Below, piece by piece: positions 56,733-64,000 of a stretch of DNA of 64,000 nt. The position numbers and the translations under genes are program-made. How positions within the stretch are numbered: the first letter of the stretch is position 1; every line of letters begins with the position of its first letter. The notes under the pieces are model-generated. The model worked only from the letters and a program-made list of their open reading frames with translations, had not been told where the DNA came from and made no database searches. Source of the DNA: Lentinus brumalis (lineage: Eukaryota > Basidiomycota > Agaricomycetes > Polyporales > Polyporaceae); NCBI GenBank assembly GCA_001792895.1, contig MARA01000045.1:124001-188000 (forward strand), in the 5' to 3' direction.

Positions 56733-58585
56733 ATGGCTGCAACGGACTGCTTCAAGTTCCTTTGCCATTGTACTGTGTGCCGTAGTTCGTGATCAGCCTG
56801 ATCTTGAGTATGGCGGACGACGATGCAGACCGTGGATGCCTCGACCTGCCCGCACCTCGCATCGTCGCCTCTCCGACTGACGAGCGAGTCAGTCCAACAG
56901 TCGACATTGAGCAGCGGGCAAGATCAGGCACGTTAAGTGGTAGATGGAGGCGAGACGGAACAGGTTTGATCCCAGAAGAACGCCCGAAGACGAAGAAACG
57001 GCCACGGATGGTACTCGCCGGACTCCGAAAAGGCTGCTCCGAAAAGGCTGCGAGGATACTCGCCACCATTCAGGCTTGCATCGTAGAGCGCGTGTAGAAA
57101 AATGCAGATGGTGCAGAAGAGTAGTCGCCATGTGCGAGGCTACGTACGTCTATCGCAAATTACCATGGGCGACGCTGAGCAATTCGAGAGGGTGAACAGG
57201 AGCAAACTGGCCGCTGGCTTCCGCGACGAACCTTCGCTCCGCCCGCGATGCGCAGAAGTGAGCGGCTTCCGCACATGTGGCGATTGCGCGCACAATTAGC
57301 AGGAAGACGTAAGTGGGAAGAGACACCGTCCGCGTCTAGCCAGACGGTGCCGTGACAGGAGCTCTTTCTTCCTTGGTCCTCCGAATGAGTTCACTGTACC
57401 CATGATCACAGATCCCCATAGGTAGCGTGCAGAGAACTTGTGTCGAAGCGAACCAGTGGCGTGGACAGACCGCTGAAGTAGGACCGTGCAGGCGGTCAGG
57501 ACATGGAGCAAGTAGAGGTCGGGATGGAAGAGATTGTACGGATCACACCACCGGGATAGCTTCGTTCGATGGTGCACAGATCTTCCACCGGACTGCTTCA
57601 CCCTAGGCCCGACGACTGGCAACCAAGCGGCGTTGTCGTAGGCAGTTAGCTCGAGGGAGGGGAGTGCGATCATGGTGCGATGTGGAGGCCGACACCACGA
57701 CTGTTGCAGCGCAGTTCGAAAAACCTGGATGTGCACAGATAGAAACCTCTGATCCCCGAGCGAGAGTCGCAGCAGGCAAAAGAGTGGATAGCAGGTGAGA
57801 CAAAAGGCGTGGAAGTATGTGGAAGTATGGCAGCAGCTCGCTGCTAGCCCATGACGACGAAGTAAGTCGCCAAGTCAAGATTGGTGCAAGACGATGCGAG
57901 GATGTGCGAGAGGTAGCCACTGCGTGGCGCTCATGTGGGTCCGGAGAGAGATCGTGAGACTAAGAAACGAGACTCCGAGGGGATTGGAGTGATTTGACTG
58001 TGTGATGGACTGAAGGAGTAGGAAAGAGGGAGGAACTTGCGTCGCATTGCGGTCGCAGGATGAGGCTGTTCGAGAGCTGACGAGACAGTTTATCAGAGCG
58101 CCTGCTCACTGGGCACAATGTCCGGCAGTGCTCGACGAGGATGTACGGCAGCGCTGCCACAAAGTAGATCAGTCTCTGAGAGCGAAGTGAGCAAGCAGGA
58201 ATAGGACGTACGTCATGCTCGAGTTTGTCGAGCACGAATTAAGCCCCAGGATCGACACTGGCATGCTATGAGGACTTCACACGGCCTGTCATGGTCGTGT
58301 ACGGCCAGACGAGAGAGTTCCGCAAAGAAAGAAGGCTTGGAATCCCGGACATGCGTCAGCATGGTGTATCGCGCCGCCGAGACACAACTGGTTGATCAAT
58401 CCACAGCGCGAAGATCGATGACCCTGTCTGCGGGTACCTTCTCGACTGGCGGAGTGCAACCCTTGACCGCAGCTTGGGGAGGCGATAGCGAACTAGCTTT
58501 GTAGAAATTACTGACCAGGGCTTGTCTGGAGCTTGGGGCCGCGTCATCATGTCAGGCGGTACGAACGATGTACGCGCTCGTTTGA
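56733..58585. other. Gene-poor stretch of 1.85 kb
   Basis: Contains one weak small open frame (56810-57097). A minus-strand segment at 57960-58235 (reading LDKLEHD, then LIYFVAALPYILVEHCRTL after a short GT-AG step) hints at a membrane protein exon, but no complete gene could be assembled. Confidence 0.45.
56810..57097 (+). CDS. Possible small ORF of 95 codons
   Basis: ATG-initiated frame MADDDADRGCLDLPAPRIVA, ending AARILATIQACIVERV. Acidic start, basic middle. No homologue, no introns and no further support; it may be chance. Confidence 0.2.
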   Translation: MADDDADRGCLDLPAPRIVASPTDERVSPTVDIEQRARSGTLSGRWRRDGTGLIPEERPKTKKRPRMVLAGLRKGCSEKAARILATIQACIVERV

Positions 58586-58882
58586 TTACTTCGTCCACCG
58601 CAGCGCACTAGCAACCAAAAAACCTGGTCCGTCCGTCCGTTCAGCACCGATCTTTAACACTGATGGTATCATGTACTCACAACATCCCACCCCTGCCATT
58701 ATCCTCTTCCCCACCACCGAGCCCGGTGCATGTGCGCGAGACATGTTCAGCGCATAGATCCCGACGCCTCCAAGTGCGGCTGTCCCGATGACGCGACAGG
58801 CTAAGCAGTCTTGCGGTCGTGTAGCGAGGTCATATTGCTCCTCAGAGAGTTGAGTAGTTTTTTCTGCTCGCGCAGAGGACAT
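58586..58882 (-). CDS. DUF4536/DMAC1-like small mitochondrial protein
   Basis: 79 aa in two exons (58681-58882 and 58586-58623) with a 57-bp intron (GTGAGT...ACCAG). The N-terminus MSSARAEKTTQLSEEQYDLA precedes RPQDCLACRVIGTAALGGVG, the conserved Cys-x2-Cys leading into a first helix, then a short loop and KRIMAGVGCCFLVASALRW as a second helix. Size, the CxxC-plus-helix pattern and two short membrane segments match the DUF4536 family, which includes human DMAC1/TMEM261, a complex I distal-arm assembly protein. A role in respiratory complex assembly is inferred from the family only. Confidence 0.65.
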   Translation of the reverse strand: MSSARAEKTTQLSEEQYDLATRPQDCLACRVIGTAALGGVGIYALNMSRAHAPGSVVGKRIMAGVGCCEYMIPSVLKIGAERTDGPGFLVASALRWTK

Positions 58883-59347
58883 AGGGGTAAGCTGGGGAAG
58901 AGACTCGGGATGGTGAGGGGAGGAAGACAGAGGCCGGGCCGCCGAGCGCGTCGTCAATGTCGTGCGCGCGCGCTTGGCACTTCACGCAGTTCCTATGTTC
59001 GACTCCCACAGCTACCTTCCGCGAGGAACCCGTATGCCTCACAAATTATTCACGACATTATACCAGGTGGATAGAAAAGCCAGGGATAAATCGTTTGAGA
59101 TGTCATATCCAATTTTCAAGCATCAGGCTCTGCGTGCGAGGGTCGAGAGCCCTTAATGGGGTCCGCGTCTGCCTTATAGTGCAGCGGCAAAGATCGCCTC
59201 GAAGCTTGAAGGTCGGCAATGACCGGCCATACTAAGTAGTCTGCAGCTGGTTGATGTTCACCTCCATCCTGTATTGATACCACAGATTCGCGAGACCTGT
59301 TATACCTTTATCTATCTCCCACTACTTACATCGCCATCCTCTCTGAA
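58883..59347. other. Divergent promoter region of DMAC1-like gene and K3
   Basis: About 465 bp; no gene supported. Confidence 0.6.
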
Positions 59348-60179
59348 ATGTCTCGGCTCTATTGGCCTCAGTCGACTGATCCCCGGACGTCCGATGAGGA
59401 CGCGCCACTCCCATTCAACGCCCTCCTACCCGTGAACCCAGTCCCGGGCCCGCAGCGACCATACTTTGCGTACATCTCAGACAATGTTGCCGAGACCGGT
59501 GACGGCGAGCTCGAGGTTGTCCGAGCTACCCTGCAAACCGAGCTAGACTGTCACGACGCACCCACCTCGGACTCGTCCGGTTCGAGCACCGAGTGCGACG
59601 TAGTCTGCAAGGTGGCACATAGCAAATTGAGGCTCAACGAGCTGAAGGAGGAAGCACGTCTGTACGAGGGTGCGCTGGCTCCACTCCAGGGGACGGTGGT
59701 ACCCAAGTACTATGGCTGCTTCATCGGTAACTCGCCCGACGGCGTTGTCGGGGTGCTCGTGACTGAGGACTGCGGGGACCCTCTGCGCAGGGAGCTAAAG
59801 AGCTACTCTAAAAGATTTAGGTACTCTCGTTTCTTCTTTTTCTATGCACCTCGGCCTGACGTCGAATCACTCTGGCAGGCAGACCGCCCTCGAGGCGCTC
59901 ATGGAAGTGCATCGTGCAGGGGTGACACACGGCAATTTCACAAGGCGCAACATTGTGTCCTGGGATGACGACTTGGAGTGGCTCAGGCTGGTAAACTTCC
60001 AAGCCGCGAGAGAGCACGACTGCCCTTGCGTAGCGAAGTCGATTGACACGACGAAGACGCTTTCATGGGGCGACATCCGCTGTCACGAGCTGTACTACGC
60101 CTGTGTGAAGGCGCAGCTATGCTTCTGTAAGTACACCCTTATCTTATGTCTGATACTAAAGATCTCATTGTATTCAGAG
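59348..60179 (+). CDS. Pseudokinase-like protein K3, truncated
   Basis: 240 aa: exons 59348-59820 and 59879-60126, then a 51-bp intron whose removal creates TAG from T plus AG, ending the protein where K1, K2 and K4 go on for 60-80 residues. Start MSRLYWPQ. The Lys motif is kept (VVCKVAHSK) and helix C Glu (EEARLY). The catalytic loop reads THGNFTRRNIV, with Asn in place of the catalytic Asp, and DFG reads VNFQAA, again Asn for Asp. Both metal and base residues are thus lost while the scaffold is intact. This points to a pseudokinase or a gene early in decay. If the intron is kept, the tail is CKYTLILCLILK and stops at 60185. Confidence 0.7.
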
Positions 60180-61057
60180 CTGTAGCGTGCATCGCACCTA
60201 AGACGATATGAGCGTCCGACAGAGCTGAAGAGAAATACGCCCCGAGGTCCAATTCTCAGATGACGAGAGTCGAGACCTTTGGGCTGAAGCAAGTATCTCG
60301 TGGCGGGGGGTCAATCGGTGGTAGCCTCGGAGCCTGGGCGCACGATAGGACAATATATTATGAGCTCCCCACTCGGCCTGCCGCCTGAGACTCCTGATGA
60401 CCGGCTCAACACCGGAGAGCCTCAGTAGCTTCCACATCTTGGCGATGCCGCGCGGAATCGCGATGTCAACAGTGCTATCAGACTAGAGTTCCCTAGAGTT
60501 CCGCAAAGAGTACTAATACAATGCGGCTCTCGAACGGCCAACGACCAGACTATGCCACTGACTCCGCGGAGGAGGGCGGAGCATTAGACTCTCTCTTCGG
60601 CTTCTTTTGGGATACATCTATTGAAGGGATAGACTGTCGTCTGCCGGCACATCAGATGGCGCATCTCGATAGGGAACCGGAGAAAGTGGAGAGTAGCCAT
60701 GATGACTATTGACGGATGCAGCAGAAAGGCAGAGCAATGCGGTGAGCGCAGTGTGTTGCCTCAGGGCTGCGAGGTACTTCTACATAGCACGTTATTCCCG
60801 ATGAAGAGGCTCAGAGAAGGCCTGCAATTTAAATTGCGTGGGCGCATGCTGGGTGCGCGGGACTCGGACGCTGCGCTAATGGTGTGCCGCGCCGGCCCGG
60901 GGCTCCGATCATCTGTGCACCGAGGCCCATCAATCGCGTTTTGGTTTACGTTCAACCATCCACGGCCACGGGCCTTTCGCACACCGAGATCCTTCGAGCT
61001 CGCGAATTTGCTACTCAGTACCGAGTAAGTATCCAGCTCAAACCCAACGCGAACGAC
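60180..61057. other. Spacer between K3 and K4
   Basis: About 880 bp. It holds a weak small frame at 60521-60712. The lost third exon of K3 is not recognisable here. Confidence 0.55.
60521..60712 (+). CDS. Possible small ORF of 63 codons
   Basis: ATG-initiated, acidic: MRLSNGQRPDYATDSAEEGG, LDSLFGFFWDTSIEGID. It looks more protein-like than its surroundings but has no homologue or splice support. Confidence 0.25.
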   Translation: MRLSNGQRPDYATDSAEEGGALDSLFGFFWDTSIEGIDCRLPAHQMAHLDREPEKVESSHDDY

Positions 61058-62165
61058 ATGCCTCCGACTTCTCAACTTGAGTTTCCTCATGACACGACTC
61101 CGACATTCACGCCGCAGCCCCCGGCGCCGGGCGAGTCCCCTTGGGCCACTCTCACCCCGTACATAGACTCGTACAACATCCCGATCAGACTCCGCGTATA
61201 TGTCAAGAAACACCTATCTTACAAGGACATGCACGTCTTCTCGGTCGGGCTCTGGCAGCTTGAGGGCGACAGCGAGAATCTGAGATTCGACCAGAAGCTG
61301 CCTGCTATATGCAAGGTGGCCTATGGCAGGCGCCGCGTAGAGCTGCTCAAGAAAGAGGCCGAGGTCTACCACCATAAATTGCGCCACCTTCAGTACCACT
61401 TCGTTCCCGGCATCTTGGGATGCTACGTCGGCCAGACGGCAGACGGCTTCACCGGCGTCCTTGTCATGCAAGATGGTGGTATCAGCCCGAGGCGTACACT
61501 AAGTGATTATTCACCTCAGATCCGGTGAGTCGTGTTACGCGAACCGGTCTCTCATATCCTTCGTTATTGACACGACAGCGCTATCCAGGTACAAAGCCAT
61601 GAAAGCTCTTCTCGAAGTGCACAAGGCCGGCATCAGGCACGGCGACTTTGCCGAGCGTAACCTTCTATTCACGCAGCTTGAGCCAGGCCAGTTCCACGTT
61701 ATGCTCGCGGACTTCGGCAAGGCGGAAGAACACGACTGTCCATGCAAGGACCTTGAGCTCAAATTGTTTAGCTTGGAGCCACCGCGCCAGGCGGTTCTCT
61801 GCGACGAGATCTGGTATGCCTGTTGCGACGCAGAGGTGTGGGATTCACGTGCGTACCGTTACCGCAGCTCATAAGCTTGACATGAATTTGACACAACGTA
61901 TTGTCCGCCAGCGTACCTGGAATACGGGGGTGGCGTTGTCCACATCGAGAATGCGCCCACACCTGAGAAGCTCGCGGAGTTCATTGGAAGGGGATCTCAG
62001 GACGTCAGCTACGAAGCCGCCTTGAAAGAGGCCAAACAGGCTTTCCGGATGCGCGAGGAGGAGCTGAAGAGCCGGAGGAGGCTCGATAAGGAGGAATACG
62101 CCATCCGTCCTCCGCCCGATCCAGAGTGGTGGACTGCTGGTCCGGAGGCCGCTTTGTCCGAGTAG
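61058..62165 (+). CDS. Kinase-like protein K4, catalytic motifs intact
   Basis: 326 aa in three exons (61058-61524, 61589-61848, 61912-62165), introns of 64 and 63 bp at the K1/K2 sites. After a Pro-rich leader: AICKVAYGRRR (Lys), KKEAEVYHHKL (Glu), GVLVMQDGG hinge, catalytic loop RHGDFAERNLLF and LADFGKAEEHDCPC. The His-Asp, the Asn and DFG are all present. The C-terminal exon has an Arg/Glu-rich helix (FRMREEELKSRRRLDKEEY) and ends in EWWTAGPEAALSE. Closest in sequence to K2. Likely an active phosphotransferase; substrate unknown. Confidence 0.8.
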
Positions 62166-62442
62166 TCTCTTCGTGGTCGGTCATGACAATACAATCATTC
62201 GAGTCTGTAGCAGCGTATCGGCTTGACTACGTTCGTAATCAGGATACATTGTTCAGAATTGGATCCGCAGCCGATGACCTTCACGAGCCTATACCTCGTT
62301 TGGCACATAATCCCGATATACCTCACAGCGTCTGCGGCTTCTAGTGTACCAACGAAGACCGGAAATTGATGCGTATTTAGCAACGTTGGATCATGTTGGC
62401 GCCCTTGATGACAGCTCCGCGCCAAAACGGGCAAACAGAATC

Positions 62443-62519
62443 TGACGCGACGTGACGCGACCTGCCGCGACGTGACGCGCCGCGTCAGTTCGCGTCACGT
62501 CGCGTCAACGTCGCGTCCG
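62443..62519. repeat. TGACGCGAC array 1 with perfect 18-bp inverted repeat
   Basis: TGACGCGACGTGACGCGA (62443-62460) is mirrored exactly by its reverse complement at 62490-62507, with more copies of the same word between and after. It could form a hairpin or a paired binding site. Confidence 0.85.
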
Positions 62520-62840
62520 CCGGGGATTTGTCCTTGTGCTTCACTCGTCTCCGCACGTCCAGCATGAGCTCATAAGCAAGATACACACTAATAGAGACTA
62601 ACTAGCTTCGAATTCACGAATGCAACGCTCCTTTGCCTTCAGCAATCGCAGTTGCCTGCGGACTCACTAAGCGCTCGTCAGAGGCGTAGAACAAGACAGT
62701 GCCCTCCGACTCGCCCCCCAGGTTCTGCACAGCAAGCTGAACAATTCTGGGAGTTTTGCAAGCTGCTAAGACTCGTTTGTGCATACATGTTTAGCTTCTA
62801 GGGGCTGCAGGACATCGGGTAGGCTCTTGACTTCCACCAG

Positions 62841-62999
62841 CCGCGTCAAGGTCGCGTCACACTCGCGGCACAGCGCGCGTCACGTCGCGTCAAGGTCGCG
62901 GTACGGCGCGTCAAGGTCGCGGCACGGTCGCGTCACGGTGCGTCAAGGTCGCGGCACGGTGCGCTCATGTCGCGGCACGGTGCGTCAAGGTGCGGTCGG
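62841..62999. repeat. GTCGCGTCA array 2
   Basis: About fourteen imperfect units, mostly GTCGCGTCAAG or GTCGCGGCACG, spaced 10 to 11 bp, all in one orientation. Very G/C-rich and CpG-dense. Confidence 0.85.
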
Positions 63000-63380
63000 T
63001 CAATGCTCTCACGACCGACATACTTCCCTCGTAGACCACCAGTGACTTCCTAGTACTCGTGTCATACACACATCGGGACGCTTGGAACATGACAGGTCCA
63101 AACGGCGGAGAATAAACACGGTCCAACATCTTGCTCTCAATCACATCTGCCGCTAACTCCTACACTGGCTGCCTTGTACCCCCTGATAACAACCCAGGGA
63201 ACCCGTCAAGTATATCGCCGTAGAATCACGGCTGACCGAGCAGTACTTATCATTGATTGAGGTGAATGCACTTACCTTCTTCTGTCTCTCGGGCTCCGTT
63301 GCTCATCCTCCAGTAGATAACACACTGCACTTGAAAACAGTCAGCTCTTCCGAAATATCTCCTCAAATTGCCCTCTTCAT

Positions 63381-63492
63381 GTCAAGTTCGCGCTCAAGTC
63401 GCGTCGAGGTCGCGTCACACAGCGCGGCACGCGTGGGCGTCTGTCGCGTCAAGTCGCGTCAGGGCGCGTCACGTCGCGTCAAGTCGCGTCAA
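63381..63492. repeat. GTCGCGTCA array 3
   Basis: Includes five consecutive 10-bp units (GTCGCGTCAA type) at about 63442-63491, same orientation as array 2. It ends about 118 bp upstream of the start codon of the right-edge gene. Confidence 0.85.
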
Positions 63493-63609
63493 TTTACTTG
63501 TGCCCCGCCAAAACCCCTCGGAGCGGCCGCTTTTCCTCCCCGAATGGTTTTCCAACGTTCACCAGGTCCCTCCCATGTTTACTGATGTTCCTCATGAACG
63601 AAGACTCCC

Positions 63610-64000
63610 ATGCCACAGCATAGAGCGGATCCAGCCCATTGGGAAGGAGGGCAGTATCTCCTAGACATCGTGCGTGAAGAGACTTCCGACCCGAAGAAAC
63701 CACGCATGCGGTACTCGGACGCTGCTCTGGCCGCGCAAAAAGCGGTACGAGACTTGCGTTGAATGCTCATGAGTCGCTGCTGACGCTCAAGTATATCGTA
63801 GAAATGGCAGGGACTCATCGCTAACCGCCCGCCGCGGAAGACGATTACTCCTCGCCTCCTCGCCAGCAGCGGCACGAACCCCCCGATCCTCCTGTACGGC
63901 TGGCCATACAAGAAGAACCACTTCGTGGACTACGCGCGGCGTCATCACCTCGTCTACCGCACGACAAAGAAGAACCGCGCGGCTTTCGGAGACCGCGACG
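63610..64000 (+). CDS. 5' part of an unknown gene, cut by window edge
   Basis: Exon 1 (63610-63744, 45 codons) MPQHRADPAHWEGGQYLLDI, MRYSDAALAAQKA; a 57-bp GT-AG intron; exon 2 from 63802 open to the edge: KWQGLIANRPPRKTITPRLL, ILLYGWPYKKNHFVDYARRH, then Lys/Arg-rich. Phase is exact and no stop occurs. I do not recognise a family. The preceding repeat array may be part of its control region. Confidence 0.6.

Larger units (their letters stand above)
62166..63609. other. Repeat-bearing intergenic region
   Basis: 1.4 kb without a supported gene, containing three GTCGCGTCA-type arrays annotated separately and the promoter of the right-edge gene. Confidence 0.65.

Noticed and set aside
57296..58235. 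Possible multi-exon membrane protein on the minus strand
   Set aside because: Two segments have hydrophobic stretches, but the candidate introns are about 35 bp and frames do not link; left as a hint only.
61022..61057. Upstream extension of K4
   Set aside because: The frame is open further upstream but has no ATG and its composition is unlike the K family; the ATG at 61058 is used.
62443..63492. CRISPR-like array
   Set aside because: Units are about 10 bp with no unique spacers, and the sequence is eukaryotic; it is a simple periodic repeat.

Overview
The window looks like genomic DNA from a mushroom-forming basidiomycete (Agaricomycetes). Genes are cut by many introns of about 50 to 60 bp with GT-AG ends. 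Recognisable products include two ABCC transporters, a delta-12 desaturase, HMG-CoA lyase, BTB, F-box and ricin-B-like lectin proteins. Small tandem families of lineage-specific paralogues fill much of the rest. Assignment below class level is not possible from the sequence alone. Exon chains were built by hand from splice signals, reading phase and comparison between paralogues inside the window. No database was searched.

Layout. 1-12.7 kb: two tandem ABCC (MRP-type) transporters, the first cut by the window edge, with a MITE-like inverted repeat between them. 12.8-14.9 kb: a delta-12 fatty acid desaturase on the minus strand. 17.7-22.6 kb: three tandem single-pass membrane proteins (S1-S3); a diverged relative (S4) lies on the minus strand at 28.6-29.6 kb. 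22.6-24.7 kb: an F-box remnant and a full F-box protein. 25.1-27.3 kb: a WRN-type 3'-5' exonuclease carrying a C-terminal helix-turn-helix. 30.0-34.2 kb: two BTB proteins flanking a three-exon hypothetical gene. 36.9-38.1 kb: two ricin-B-like lectins. 39.4 kb: an intron-containing tRNA-Leu. 41.4-48.1 kb: a four-member uncharacterised family (genes A, B, D, C) plus a small unrelated gene. 49.3-50.6 kb: HMG-CoA lyase. 50.8-62.2 kb: four kinase-like paralogues (K1-K4), interrupted by a third BTB gene, a phosphotransferase-like remnant and a small DUF4536/DMAC1-like protein. 62.4-63.5 kb: three arrays of a roughly 10-bp GTCGCGTCA repeat. 63.6 kb to the edge: the 5' end of an unknown gene.

How the parts relate. 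The window is not one pathway. Housekeeping metabolism (desaturase, HMG-CoA lyase, mitochondrial DMAC1-like protein, tRNA) is scattered among expanding families. The most novel material is the A-D family, which shares two phase-0 introns but no domain I recognise. Next are the K1-K4 set, in which K3 has lost both catalytic aspartates, and the S1-S4 membrane proteins with C-terminal LPxY/PPxY motifs. Unusual gene structure recurs: 7- and 8-nt microexons, GC-AG introns, and two single-base gaps in G/C runs that may be real mutations or assembly errors.
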